Shown here piece after piece: positions 33,410-42,291 of a stretch of 64,000 nucleotides of DNA (the stretch's first letter is position 1; every line of letters starts with the position of its first letter). This DNA comes from Piscinibacter sp. HJYY11. Lineage in GTDB: Bacteria > Pseudomonadota > Gammaproteobacteria > Burkholderiales > Burkholderiaceae_C. The position numbers and the translations under genes were made by a program. The stretch covers positions 2,220,746 to 2,284,745 of the forward strand of contig NZ_JAERQZ010000001.1 in assembly GCF_016735515.1 (NCBI RefSeq), in the 5' to 3' direction. Below the pieces are notes generated by a model. It ran no database searches. It saw only the letters and a list, made by a program, of their open reading frames with translations, and was not told where the DNA came from.

Positions 33410-34386
33410 CCCGTGGCGCTCCGGTCATGGAGCCAGCACGCCGCCTGTGACGTGTCGGCTGGCATCAGGCCTGGCCGCTCCACGTGGCAGCGCGGCATCA
33501 CGCGAGGGCAACGCGTGTGAAAGGCGCAACCGGTGGGAATCGCATCGAGGCGCGGCATGGCGCTGTCGATCTGCACCAGGCGCTCGCGGTCGTGGGTGAT
33601 GGCAGGAATCGCCCCCATGAGGCCGACGGTGTACGGATGCGCCGGCGCATGGATGACCGATTGCACCGGCCCGAGCTCGGCCACGCGGCCGGCATACATC
33701 ACCGCCACCCGGTCGCAGGTCTCGGCGATCACGCCCATGTCATGGGTGATGAGCATCACCGCGGCCCCATGCTCCTTGCACACACGCTTGAGCAAGGCGA
33801 TCACCTGGGCCTGCACCGACACATCGAGCGCGGTCGTCGGCTCGTCAGCCACCACCAGCCGCGGCTCGGCGGCCAATGCGAGCGCAATGACCACGCGCTG
33901 GCGCATGCCGCCTGAGAACTGATGCGGGTAGTGATTGAATCGCTGCTCGGGCGCCGGAATGCCCGTCTCGCGCAGCAGCGAGATCGCACGCTCGCGCGCC
34001 TGCGCCTCGCTCACCGGAAGGTGCACGCGGATCGTTTCGGTGAGCTGGCGCCCGACGGTGTAGAGCGGGTTCAGCGAGGTGAGCGGGTCCTGGAAGATGG
34101 CGCCGATGTGGCGACCGCGCAGCTTGCGCATCTCTTCGTGCGGCAGGTTGTCGATGCGGCGACCGTTGAAGCGGATTTCACCGCCGGCAATGCGTCCTGG
34201 CGGCTCGATGAGCCCGATGATGGCCGCGCCCGTGAGTGACTTGCCCGCGCCGGACTCACCCACGACCCCCAGCACCTCGCCCGGTGCGATGCTGAACGAC
34301 ACCTCGTCCAGCGCCACCAGCGTGCCGCGCCGCGACGGGAACTCCACGCGCAGCCGGTCGACTTCGAGCAATGGCAATGTGCTCAT
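33406..34386 (-). CDS. dppD: Peptide ABC transporter ATP-binding protein (DppD/OppD type)
   Basis: 326 residues. Walker A GESGAGKSL, signature SGGMRQRVVIALALA, Walker B LVVADEPTTALD, and a C-terminal Cys-containing extension (CAFHTRCPRVMPRC). Forms a heterodimer with the DppF-type ATPase. 3 bp after the permease gene. Confidence 0.93.
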   Translation of the reverse strand: MSTLPLLEVDRLRVEFPSRRGTLVALDEVSFSIAPGEVLGVVGESGAGKSLTGAAIIGLIEPPGRIAGGEIRFNGRRIDNLPHEEMRKLRGRHIGAIFQDPLTSLNPLYTVGRQLTETIRVHLPVSEAQARERAISLLRETGIPAPEQRFNHYPHQFSGGMRQRVVIALALAAEPRLVVADEPTTALDVSVQAQVIALLKRVCKEHGAAVMLITHDMGVIAETCDRVAVMYAGRVAELGPVQSVIHAPAHPYTVGLMGAIPAITHDRERLVQIDSAMPRLDAIPTGCAFHTRCPRVMPRCHVERPGLMPADTSQAACWLHDRSATG

Positions 34387-34389
34387 GCG

Positions 34390-35304
34390 TCAGCGCAGGC
34401 GAGGGTTGAGGGCATCGCGCAACCAGTCGCCCAGCAGGTTGATGCTCAAGGCGATCAGCACCAGCGCCGCCCCGGGGAAGATGGTGATCCACCACTCGCC
34501 CGACATCAGGAAGTCGTTGCCGACGCGGATCAAGGTGCCGAGCGAGGGCGAGGTCACGGGCATGCCGACACCCAGGAAAGACAGCGTCGCTTCGATGAGG
34601 ATCGCCGAGGCCACCTGGATGGTAGCCAGCACCGTCACCGGCCCCAGCACGTTGGGCAGCACGTGCCGCCGCATCAGCCGCAATGGCGGTACACCGATCA
34701 CACGGGCGGCCTGCACGTATTCCTTGTTGCGCTCGACCAGCGTCGACCCGCGCACCGTGCGCGCGTATTGCACCCAGCCGGTCAGCGAGATGGCCACGAT
34801 GAGCACCGCGAAGGCCAGGCTGTCGTGAGCCGCCGGAAAGAGCGCCCGGCCGACACCGTCCACCAGCAGTGCCACCAGGATGGCGGGGAAGGACAGCATC
34901 ACGTCGCACACCCGCATGATCGCCGCATCGATCCTGCCGCCGACGTATCCGGCGATGAGCCCGAGCGTCACGCCGATGAGCACCGACACCAGCACCGACG
35001 CCACGCCCACCATCAGCGAGATGCGAGTGCCGTACATCAGGGCCGACAGGATGTCGCGGCCCTGGGCGTCGGTGCCGAGCAGGTAGCGCGGCTTGCCGTC
35101 GGCCAGCCAGGCGGGCGGCAACAGGGCATCGGCGAGCTCCAGGCTCGCCAGGTCCATCGGGTTGTGCGGCGCGACCAGGCCCGCAAACGCTGCACAGAAC
35201 AGGCACACGAAAGCGATCGCCGCCGACACCATCGCCGACGGCGAGCGCTTGAAGCTGTGCCAGACGTCGCTGTCGAAGAAACGGGCTGTTGCCGTGCCGC
35301 TCAC
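34390..35304 (-). CDS. dppC: Peptide ABC transporter permease (DppC type)
   Basis: 304 residues. An OppC-type N-terminal region (DVWHSFKRSPSAMVSAAIAF) and about six membrane helices; the EAA loop that contacts the ATPases is around AARVIGVPPLRLMRRHVLPN. Start overlaps the binding-protein stop by 4 bp. Confidence 0.93.
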   Translation of the reverse strand: MSGTATARFFDSDVWHSFKRSPSAMVSAAIAFVCLFCAAFAGLVAPHNPMDLASLELADALLPPAWLADGKPRYLLGTDAQGRDILSALMYGTRISLMVGVASVLVSVLIGVTLGLIAGYVGGRIDAAIMRVCDVMLSFPAILVALLVDGVGRALFPAAHDSLAFAVLIVAISLTGWVQYARTVRGSTLVERNKEYVQAARVIGVPPLRLMRRHVLPNVLGPVTVLATIQVASAILIEATLSFLGVGMPVTSPSLGTLIRVGNDFLMSGEWWITIFPGAALVLIALSINLLGDWLRDALNPRLR

Positions 35305-36884
35305 TTCGCCTTCTCGTTCACGACCACATACTTGTAAGGCATGTAGTTGTCAGCCAGCTGCACCAGCTCGATGTTGCGCTTCATCGCCCAGGCCAGCGCC
35401 TGCTGATGAAGCGGAAGGTGACCGATGTCGGCCGCGTGCGCCTCGAAGGCTTCCTTGATCATCGCGTTGCGCTTGGCCTGATCGGTCTCGCTCTGGATCT
35501 TGAGCGTGAGCTCATCGACCTTCGCGTTGCTGTAGGCACCGAGGTTGAACTGGCCCTGCCCTTTCTCAGTGGGCGAAGCCATCAGGGCCGACAGCGCGTT
35601 ATGCGAGTCGTAGGTGCTCGGGGTCCAGCCCAGCAGGTAGAAGCTCGTGTCGCGACGCAGGATCTTGGGGAAGTAGGTGACCTTGGTTTCGGTCTGCAGG
35701 TTCACCTTCACACCGATGCGCGCAAGATTGGCCGCCACCGCCTGGCAGATGTCGGCGTCGTTGACGTAGCGGTCGTTGGGGCAGTTGAGCGCCACCTCGA
35801 AACCGCTTGGGTAGCCGGCCTCGGCCAGAAGCTTTTTCGCGGCCTCGACGTCGTAGGGCAATCGCTTGTTCTGCTCGGCCGAGAAGCCGCGGATGCCCGG
35901 GCCCACCATCAAGGCCGTGGGCAGCGCCGCGCCGCGCATCACCCGGCTCTTGATCGTCTCGATGTCGATGGCCTGGTAGAAGGCCTGGCGCACGCGCTTG
36001 TCCTTGAAGGGGTTCTTGCCCTTCACGTTGGAGAAGAGCAACTCGTCGCGCTTCTGGTCCATGCCGAGGAAGATCGTGCGCAGCTCGGGACCTTGCATCA
36101 CCTTGAGCTTGGGCGAGGCCTTGATGCGCTCCACGTCTTGCAGTGGCACCGGCTCCATCACGTCGACCTCGCCCGAGAGCAGCGCGGCCACGCGCGTGGC
36201 GGCGTTGCCGATCGGCGTGAAGATCACTTCGGTGACGTTGGTGTCAACCTTGTCCCAGTAGGTGCCGTTGCGCACGAGCACCGTGCGCGAGCCCGGCTGG
36301 CGCTCCTTGAGGCGGAAGGGCCCGGTGCCATTGGCCTTGAAGCTCGCAGCGTTCTCGATGCCCTTGCGACGGTCGACGGGGGCTTGTGCCTTGTTGTCCT
36401 CGCACCATTTCTTGCTCATCACGAAGACGTTGGTGAGGACGTCCGGCAAGATGGGGAACGGCGTGAGCGTCTCCACCTCCACGGTGTGCGCGTCGATCTT
36501 GCGGACTTCCTTGAAGGTGTTGGTGTAGCCCTGCATGTCGGAGCCGGCACCGGCTGCGCGGTTGAAGGAGAACACCACGTCGTCGGCGGTGAAGGGCGTG
36601 CCGTCGTGGAAGTTCACACCACGCCGCAGCTCGAATCGCCAGACGGTGGGCTTGGGCTGTGACCATCGGGTCGCGAGGCCCGGCGAGAGGCCGAGCTTCT
36701 TGTCGCGTGCGACGAGCGGCTCGTAGATGTTGTTGGTGAACGTGAGCTGCAGCGACTCGTTCAGCGAATGCGGGTCCATCGACTGCGCATCGCCCTGGTT
36801 GGCCACCCGCAGCGTCACGGCTTGCGTCGAGCCCGCCATCAGCAGCACGCTCAGGATCATCGAGACATGGTGATTCCGCTTCAT
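35301..36884 (-). CDS. Periplasmic peptide-binding protein of ABC transporter (SBP_bac_5)
   Basis: 527 residues with a signal peptide ending near STQA. Family 5 solute-binding fold: ANQGDAQSMDPHSLNES near the mature N-terminus and LELRRGVNFHDGTPF-type strand (here WRFELRRGVNFHDGTPFTAD). It captures peptides for the transporter encoded around it. The ATG at 36884 follows GGAGGAC; the frame is open to 37418 within dppB, but that part is antiparallel noise. It lies between the two permease genes, whereas the binding protein usually comes first. Confidence 0.93.
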   Translation of the reverse strand: MKRNHHVSMILSVLLMAGSTQAVTLRVANQGDAQSMDPHSLNESLQLTFTNNIYEPLVARDKKLGLSPGLATRWSQPKPTVWRFELRRGVNFHDGTPFTADDVVFSFNRAAGAGSDMQGYTNTFKEVRKIDAHTVEVETLTPFPILPDVLTNVFVMSKKWCEDNKAQAPVDRRKGIENAASFKANGTGPFRLKERQPGSRTVLVRNGTYWDKVDTNVTEVIFTPIGNAATRVAALLSGEVDVMEPVPLQDVERIKASPKLKVMQGPELRTIFLGMDQKRDELLFSNVKGKNPFKDKRVRQAFYQAIDIETIKSRVMRGAALPTALMVGPGIRGFSAEQNKRLPYDVEAAKKLLAEAGYPSGFEVALNCPNDRYVNDADICQAVAANLARIGVKVNLQTETKVTYFPKILRRDTSFYLLGWTPSTYDSHNALSALMASPTEKGQGQFNLGAYSNAKVDELTLKIQSETDQAKRNAMIKEAFEAHAADIGHLPLHQQALAWAMKRNIELVQLADNYMPYKYVVVNEKAK

Positions 36885-36904
36885 CGTCTGTCCTCCGGTA
36901 GCAC

Positions 36905-37894
36905 TCAGATGGAACGCGCCACGCCCGAAGCATCGGCGCGCAGGCGCGGATCGACCGCGAAGTACAACAAGTCCACCACCAGGTTGATGGTGACGAACAC
37001 CAGCGCAATGAGACACAGGTAGGCCGCCATCACCGGGACGTCGGCAAACGCCACCGCCTGAATGAAGAGCAGGCCCATGCCGGGCCATTGGAACACTTGC
37101 TCGGTGATGATCGAGAAAGCAATCAGCGAGCCCAGTTGAAGGCCGGTGATCGTGATGACCGGCACCAGCGTGTTCTTGAGGGCATGGCCGAAATACACCA
37201 GGTGGTCGGGCAAACCTCGGGCCCGCGCGAAGCGGATGAAATCGGTGCGCAGCACCTCCAGCATCTCGGCACGCACCAATCGCATGATGAGGGTGAGCTG
37301 GAAGATCGCGAGGGTCGTAGCTGGAAGGATCAAGTGCTTCCACCCATCCACGCTGGCCAGACCGGTGGCCCACGCGCCAAGCTGCGTGACATCGCCACGG
37401 CCAAAGCTCGGCAGCCACTGGAGTTGCACGGCGAAGATCAGGATCAGCAGGATGCCGATGAGAAAGGTCGGCAGCGACACACCGAGCAAGGACACGGTCA
37501 TCAGCATCTGCGACATCACCGTGCCACGTCGCAAGGCCGCGTAGACACCCATCGGAATGCCCAGCAGCAAGGCCATCACTGCGGCCACGAGCGCCAGCTC
37601 CAGCGTGGCCGGGAAGCGCTCGGCCAGCAGGCGCGACACCTTCTGCCCTTGCCTCAGGCTGAGGCCGAACTCTCCCTGCACCGCATTGCCGACGAAGCGT
37701 ACGAACTGCACCGGGAAAGGCTTGTCGAGCCCCAGGTCTGAGCGAAGTTGTTCACGCTGCGCGGGCGTCGCATCTTGGCCCAGGAGGTGAGTAACCGGGT
37801 CGCCCACGTACTGGAACAACATGAATGCGATGAACGCCACGGCGAGCATGACGGCAATCGCTTGCACTAGACGGCGGACGATGAAGACAAGCAT
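36905..37894 (-). CDS. dppB: Peptide ABC transporter permease (DppB type)
   Basis: 329 residues. N-terminal helix MLVFIVRRLVQAIAVMLAVA, the GDP-x5-G motif (YVGDPVTHLLGQDATPAQRE) and the EAA loop ARGLPDHLVYFGHALKN. First gene of the operon (dppB, binding protein, dppC, dppD, dppF). The ATG at 37894 starts directly at the conserved family N-terminus; an in-frame TTG at 37912 is possible. Neither has a strong Shine-Dalgarno. Confidence 0.92.
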   Translation of the reverse strand: MLVFIVRRLVQAIAVMLAVAFIAFMLFQYVGDPVTHLLGQDATPAQREQLRSDLGLDKPFPVQFVRFVGNAVQGEFGLSLRQGQKVSRLLAERFPATLELALVAAVMALLLGIPMGVYAALRRGTVMSQMLMTVSLLGVSLPTFLIGILLILIFAVQLQWLPSFGRGDVTQLGAWATGLASVDGWKHLILPATTLAIFQLTLIMRLVRAEMLEVLRTDFIRFARARGLPDHLVYFGHALKNTLVPVITITGLQLGSLIAFSIITEQVFQWPGMGLLFIQAVAFADVPVMAAYLCLIALVFVTINLVVDLLYFAVDPRLRADASGVARSI

Positions 37895-37941
37895 CTCGGC
37901 AGGTTTGTACAACGAGATGGCCGCAAATTCGCAAAGCCAAC

Positions 37942-37966
37942 AAAAAGGCCACCCGAAGGTGGCCTT
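37942..37966 (-). terminator. Rho-independent terminator of the porin gene
   Basis: On the minus strand a 9-bp stem AAGGCCACC/GGTGGCCTT with the stable tetraloop TTCG is followed by TTTTTG. It lies 22 bp after the porin stop and upstream of dppB, so it insulates the dpp operon from the strong porin transcript. Confidence 0.88.
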
Positions 37967-37988
37967 GAGTGCCAGATCTCAGACGAGA

Positions 37989-39032
37989 TCAGAAGCGGTG
38001 ACGCACGCCGAGAGCGAAGGCGCGGTTGTTGGTGAAGCCAACACCAGGAGCGGCAGCGCCGTCCTTCTTCGCCTGACCGAAGTCAGCGTACAGGTTGGTA
38101 CGCTTGCTCAGGTAGTAGTCGTAGCCAATGCCGACCTTGGTCTCGTCGCGGTTGTCTTCAGGGCTCAGGCGGGCCACGGCGAACTTAAGAGTGCCGGGGC
38201 CAATGGGAGCGGTCAGACCGAACTGCAGCCAGGTGTTGCTGTCGTTGTTGTTCAGGCCGTTCTTCGAACGAGCCACGTACAGCATGGGCTTCACCACGCC
38301 GAAGTTCCAGTGGAACGCGGCGTTGATCAAGGACGAGCCGTCACCATTGCCGCCAGCAGCGGGCAAAGGACCACCGTTGATCTTTTCGTAGCCGACGCCG
38401 AAGTAAATCGGACCGCTCGTGAATTCAACGTTCAGGCCATCGTCGCGGCCCACAGTTGCCGAGCCCTCGCCCAGGCCGGTGGCCAGGTTGGCGGTGAAAC
38501 CGCCCCAGTTCGGGGTCTTGTAACCCACGGTGTTCGACGAACGAACGCCAGCGCCCGTCGGGCCAGGGGTCAGGAAGCCAGCCCACGAACGCGAGCCCAT
38601 CTGGCCCACACCATCCCAACCGAACGGGTCAGACTTGAGCGACACCCAGAAGGCCGGGGTGTACCAGCGGCCGAGGTACACGCTACCCGCAGCAGCGTGG
38701 GTAAGCTGGACGTACGAGCCACCTTCCCAGAAGGGGTTCGTGCTGGAGGTCGCTGCCTCACCGGTGTCAGGACGGAAGCGATGTTCGATCAGGAATTGAG
38801 CCGACAGGCCGCCGCCAAGATCCTCGTTGCCGCGGAAACCAAGGCGCGAGGTGGTCGACTGGCGAAGCTGCCAAGCCTTGGAAGTGCCGTTGGCGCCGGT
38901 GTTGACCGCCGTACCGCCATTGCCCTTCGACACGGCCTGGTCGAGCACACCATAGATGGTGACCGACGACTGTGCCGACGCGGCGCCAGCAAATGCGCCC
39001 AGCACTGCGAGAGCGAGCAGAGATTTTTTCAT
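37989..39032 (-). CDS. Gram-negative trimeric porin (Burkholderiales type)
   Basis: 347 residues. Signal peptide ending AGAASA, mature start QSSVTIYGVLDQAVSKGNGG, and a last strand ending in the outer-membrane insertion signal RHRF with terminal Phe. Sixteen-strand general porins of this family let small solutes through the outer membrane. AGGAGA precedes the ATG. The 255 bp upstream show no promoter I would commit to. It has its own strong terminator, consistent with an abundant monocistronic message. Confidence 0.94.
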   Translation of the reverse strand: MKKSLLALAVLGAFAGAASAQSSVTIYGVLDQAVSKGNGGTAVNTGANGTSKAWQLRQSTTSRLGFRGNEDLGGGLSAQFLIEHRFRPDTGEAATSSTNPFWEGGSYVQLTHAAAGSVYLGRWYTPAFWVSLKSDPFGWDGVGQMGSRSWAGFLTPGPTGAGVRSSNTVGYKTPNWGGFTANLATGLGEGSATVGRDDGLNVEFTSGPIYFGVGYEKINGGPLPAAGGNGDGSSLINAAFHWNFGVVKPMLYVARSKNGLNNNDSNTWLQFGLTAPIGPGTLKFAVARLSPEDNRDETKVGIGYDYYLSKRTNLYADFGQAKKDGAAAPGVGFTNNRAFALGVRHRF

Positions 39033-39287
39033 TGCGACTATCTCCTAAGTTGAACAAGAGGTCCCGGTCTCTCCCCAATGGGTGCACCGGGCCGAACTCC
39101 TCAGCGGAAGTTGGCGTATTCCACCAGAGGGCCCATGCGATGCAAAGCGTGGGAAACGCATAACGACGGCAAATGTTGTCGGCGCACAACGAGAAAAAAG
39201 AGCCTCCGCGCACCATGGAATCACCCATGAATCCAGATCAAAAAGGCACTCAAAAAGCGCTGCGCCGCCTAGGGTAATCTCGGGGTC

Positions 39288-39941
39288 ATGACACGCGCAC
39301 CCACGGCTCGAACCACCTCCGTGATCGACGATTGGATCAACGCCGCAGATAACGCATTGCGGACCCTTTCTGGCGCACACACCGCAGCACGTCCCACGCC
39401 CGCACACAAGGAAAACCCTGAGCCGCTAAGTACAGAAGAGTCGCGCCTGTCCGCGTCCCTCATGCGTGTCAACCATGTGGGTGAAATCTGCGCACAAGCG
39501 CTGTACAACGCTCAACTCGTGGCCACGCGCAATCCCGCCTTGCGAGAGAAGTTTCGCCATGCTGCGCGCGAGGAAACCGATCACCTGGCATGGACGCAAC
39601 AGCGTCTGCGTGACCTGAATGCGCGCCCCAGCCTCCTCAATCCCCTCTGGTACGCAGGGGCGTTCGGCATCGGTCTCGTGGCCGGCCGTATTGGTGATGG
39701 CACGAGCCTCGGCTTCGTGGTCGAAACGGAAGCGCAGGTCGAGCAGCATCTTGCGTCTCACCTCGATCGCCTTCCGGCTTCCGACAGCGCGTCGCGTGCC
39801 ATCGTCGAGCAGATGAAGATCGATGAAGCGCAGCACGGTGCTCAAGCCCAGCAGGCGGGCGCAGCGGAATTGCCCGCACCGGTACGCTGGGCGATGCGAG
39901 CCGCCGCCAAAGTGATGACGACGACTGCGCACTACGTCTGA
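39288..39941 (+). CDS. coq7: Coq7-type demethoxyubiquinone hydroxylase
   Basis: 217 residues. Di-iron carboxylate ligands are visible: the Glu of [37 protein letters not shown] and KIDEAQHG. It hydroxylates the benzoquinol ring late in ubiquinone synthesis. The roughly 45 N-terminal residues are polar and low-complexity. Converges with the OsmC-family gene (3 bp between stops). Confidence 0.95.
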   Translation: MTRAPTARTTSVIDDWINAADNALRTLSGAHTAARPTPAHKENPEPLSTEESRLSASLMRVNHVGEICAQALYNAQLVATRNPALREKFRHAAREETDHLAWTQQRLRDLNARPSLLNPLWYAGAFGIGLVAGRIGDGTSLGFVVETEAQVEQHLASHLDRLPASDSASRAIVEQMKIDEAQHGAQAQQAGAAELPAPVRWAMRAAAKVMTTTAHYV

Positions 39942-39944
39942 GCT

Positions 39945-40367
39945 TCAGACTTCCACGATCTCGAAACTGGTCGTGATCTCGGCCGTCTTGGCCAGCATGG
40001 CGCTCGCCGAGCAGTACTTCTCATGCGACATGTGGATGGCCCGTTGCACCGCCGCTTCCGGCAAGCCCTTGCCGGAAATCACGAAATGCATGTTGATGCG
40101 GGTGAAGACCTTGGGGTCGGTCTGTGCGCGCTCCGACGTGAGTTTGGCCTGGCAACCGCGCACGTCATGTCGACCGCGCTTGAGGATCAACACGACGTCA
40201 TAGGCAGCGCACGCCCCTGTGCCGGCCAGCACGGTCTCCATCGGTCGTGGCGCCAGGTTGCGCCCTCCGCCTTCGGGCGCGCCGTCCATCGTGAGCACGT
40301 GGCCGCTGCCGGTTTCGGCCATGAACGTCATGCCACCCGAGGCCACCCAATTGATCGTGCATTCCAT
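39945..40367 (-). CDS. OsmC-family protein
   Basis: 140 residues. OsmC fold with the family pattern LAPRPMETVLAGTGACAAYD and the single cysteine there; the later segment that usually bears the second Cys (RAIHMSHEKYCSASAMLAKT) also has one. Two-cysteine OsmC/Ohr proteins reduce peroxides; this YhfA-like subgroup is not well characterised. ATG at 40367; the longer frame to 40484 has no support. Confidence 0.9.
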   Translation of the reverse strand: MECTINWVASGGMTFMAETGSGHVLTMDGAPEGGGRNLAPRPMETVLAGTGACAAYDVVLILKRGRHDVRGCQAKLTSERAQTDPKVFTRINMHFVISGKGLPEAAVQRAIHMSHEKYCSASAMLAKTAEITTSFEIVEV

Positions 40368-40446
40368 GCTGATTCCTGCTCGTTCCCAACGCCAAAAAGC
40401 AAATTGTGCGGCCCCGGCCCTCACCCGTTCGGGTGGGCAAAATTTA

Positions 40447-40475
40447 TTGCGGCGCAACATGCACAAGGGTACACT
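40447..40475 (+). promoter_or_regulatory. Strong sigma-70 promoter of a small RNA upstream of ilvA
   Basis: TTGCGG, a spacer of exactly 17 bp, then TACACT, with the AT-rich AAAATTTA just upstream resembling an UP element. Transcription would start near 40482. It stands out in a GC-rich region, and the next terminator is only about 100 bp away. Confidence 0.7.
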
Positions 40476-40481
40476 CGCGGC

Positions 40482-40584
40482 CATCGATGTGGATCCTGTC
40501 TCTCAAGACGCACATCACCGTTTGTCTCCTCCACCTCCTCCATTGGTGGATTCAGCCCAAGGCAGCAATGCCTTGGGCTTTTTT
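40482..40584 (+). ncRNA. Probable ~100-nt small RNA with 16S anti-Shine-Dalgarno mimic
   Basis: A promoter at 40447-40475 and a strong terminator at 40555-40584 delimit a transcript of about 100 nt between the OsmC-family gene and ilvA. It contains TCTCCTCCACCTCCTCC (40525-40541), in which CACCTCCT equals the 3' tail of 16S rRNA, the anti-Shine-Dalgarno. That tract forms the 5' arm and loop of a hairpin (TCCACC at 40530-40535 with GGTGGA at 40545-40550, loop TCCTCCATT), so CTCC is exposed in the loop. It may bind ribosome-binding sites of messages. From memory it resembles a betaproteobacterial toxic small RNA family; unverified. An alternative reading is an ilvA attenuator: a short frame from ATG 40487 encodes a Leu/Ile/Thr-rich peptide with tandem Trp. 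Confidence 0.65.
40555..40584 (+). terminator. Rho-independent terminator upstream of ilvA
   Basis: A perfect 10-bp stem GCCCAAGGCA/TGCCTTGGGC, GCAA tetraloop, followed by TTTTTT. It ends the putative small RNA 78 bp before the ilvA ATG, so ilvA needs its own promoter or read-through. Confidence 0.9.
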
Positions 40585-40661
40585 CTGCCTGAGGCGGCCC
40601 CGGGGGCCTGCCTTATGATCCGGCGCCCTTTCGTTTCCCTGCCGCACCTCCAGGAGCAGCC

Positions 40662-42233
40662 ATGACCGGCCCCGTTCGCACCCCGTCCAAACGCCGAGCC
40701 AAGGCGGAGAAGGACGACATCGGCCTGGCCGGCTACCTGCAGAAGATCCTCACGGCGCGTGTCTACGACGTCGCCATCGAGTCCCCGCTGGAGCCGGCGA
40801 AGAACCTGTCGCGGCGCCTCGGCAATCACGTCTGGCTCAAGCGGGAAGACACGCAACCCGTCTTCAGCTTCAAACTGCGCGGCGCGTACAACAAGATGTC
40901 GGGCCTGACCGCGGCGCAGTTGAAGCGCGGCGTGATCTGTGCCTCCGCCGGCAATCACGCCCAGGGTGTGGCCCTCGGCGCCCATCGCCTGGGGTGCAAG
41001 GCACTGATCGTGATGCCGGTGACCACGCCGAAGCTCAAGATCGATGCCGTCCGCGCGCTCGGCGGCGAAGTGGTGCTGCACGGCGAAAGCTACTCCGACG
41101 CCTACCTCCATGCGCTCGAGCTCGAGCGCAAACAAGGCCTCACCTTCGTGCACCCCTTCGACGACCCCGAGGTCATCGCCGGCCAGGGCACGATCGCGGT
41201 CGAGATCCTGCGCCAGCTGCAGACGCCCATCGACGCCGTCTTCGTGGCCATCGGTGGCGGCGGCCTGATTTCCGGCGTCGCGGCCTACATCAAGTCGGTG
41301 CGGCCCGAGATCAAGGTCATCGGCGTGCAGACCACCGACTCCGACGCCATGGTCCGCTCAGTGAAGGCCGGCAAACGCGTGCAGCTGTCCGACGTCGGGC
41401 TGTTCTCTGACGGCACCGCGGTCAAGCTGGTCGGGGAAGAAACCTTCCGCGTGACCCGAGCCCTGGTCGACGACTATGTCGTGGTCGACACCGACGCCGT
41501 CTGCGCGGCCATCAAGGACGTCTTCCAGGACACCCGCAGCATCCTCGAGCCCGCCGGCGCGCTGGGCGTGGCCGCGATCAAGCAATACGTCGAGACGCAC
41601 AAGCTCAAGGGCAAGACGCTCGTGGCCATCACCTGCGGTGCCAACATGAACTTCGACCGCCTGCGCTTCGTCGCGGAGCGGGCCGAGGTGGGTGAAGAGC
41701 GCGAGGCCGTGTTCGCGGTGACGATCCCCGAAGAGCGCGGCAGCTTCAAGCGCTTCTGCGAGCTGATCGGCCCGCGCAGCGTCACCGAATTCAACTACCG
41801 CATCTCCCACGAGAAGCAGGCTCATGTGTTCGTCGGGCTGGCCACCAGCAACCGCGGCGAGTCGGAAAAGCTCACGAAGAACTTCTCGCGGCATGGCTTC
41901 GCCACGGTCGATCTCACGCACGACGAGCTGGCCAAGCAGCACTTGCGACACATGGTGGGCGGGCGCAGCGAGCTCGCACGGGACGAGCGCCTCTACCGCT
42001 TCGTCTTCCCCGAACGCCCCGGCGCGCTGATGCAGTTCCTCTCCAGCATGCACCCGAGCTGGAACATCAGCCTCTTTCATTACCGCAACCAGGGCGCGGA
42101 CTATGGCCGCATCCTGGTGGGCATCCAGGTGCCACGCACCGACAAGAAGGCGTTCAAGGACTTCCTCGAAGGCCTGAGCTATCCCTGGATCGACGAGACG
42201 GACAACCCGGCCTACCGCCTGTTCCTGCGCTGA
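40662..42233 (+). CDS. ilvA: Threonine dehydratase, biosynthetic
   Basis: 523 residues. PLP-dependent enzyme converting threonine to 2-oxobutanoate for isoleucine synthesis; the PLP lysine is Lys71 in VFSFKLRGAYN, with the phosphate-binding loop IGGGGLISG. The C-terminal half carries two ACT-like regulatory domains (EERGSFKRFCELIG and PERPGALMQFLSSM), as in the isoleucine-inhibited biosynthetic form. ATG preceded by AGGAG. A TATGAT at 40614-40619 may be its -10, but no good -35 is present. Confidence 0.96.
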   Translation: MTGPVRTPSKRRAKAEKDDIGLAGYLQKILTARVYDVAIESPLEPAKNLSRRLGNHVWLKREDTQPVFSFKLRGAYNKMSGLTAAQLKRGVICASAGNHAQGVALGAHRLGCKALIVMPVTTPKLKIDAVRALGGEVVLHGESYSDAYLHALELERKQGLTFVHPFDDPEVIAGQGTIAVEILRQLQTPIDAVFVAIGGGGLISGVAAYIKSVRPEIKVIGVQTTDSDAMVRSVKAGKRVQLSDVGLFSDGTAVKLVGEETFRVTRALVDDYVVVDTDAVCAAIKDVFQDTRSILEPAGALGVAAIKQYVETHKLKGKTLVAITCGANMNFDRLRFVAERAEVGEEREAVFAVTIPEERGSFKRFCELIGPRSVTEFNYRISHEKQAHVFVGLATSNRGESEKLTKNFSRHGFATVDLTHDELAKQHLRHMVGGRSELARDERLYRFVFPERPGALMQFLSSMHPSWNISLFHYRNQGADYGRILVGIQVPRTDKKAFKDFLEGLSYPWIDETDNPAYRLFLR

Positions 42234-42291
42234 GGCCTCACAATCACACCAAAACCCCTCCGGCCGCATCGACTTTCCAGCCGACCTCGCC

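Noticed and set aside
39033..39287. Possible porin promoter (TTTGCA-17-TGGAAT on the minus strand)
   Set aside because: Only 4 of 6 matches in the -10 box and no supporting feature; too weak to annotate.
40459..40660. Frame beginning MHKGTLAAIDVD with five consecutive prolines upstream of ilvA
   Set aside because: Its ATG lies in the spacer of the predicted promoter, upstream of the expected transcript start, so it is not likely to be on the RNA. The poly-Pro run is the CCTCC tract read in another frame.
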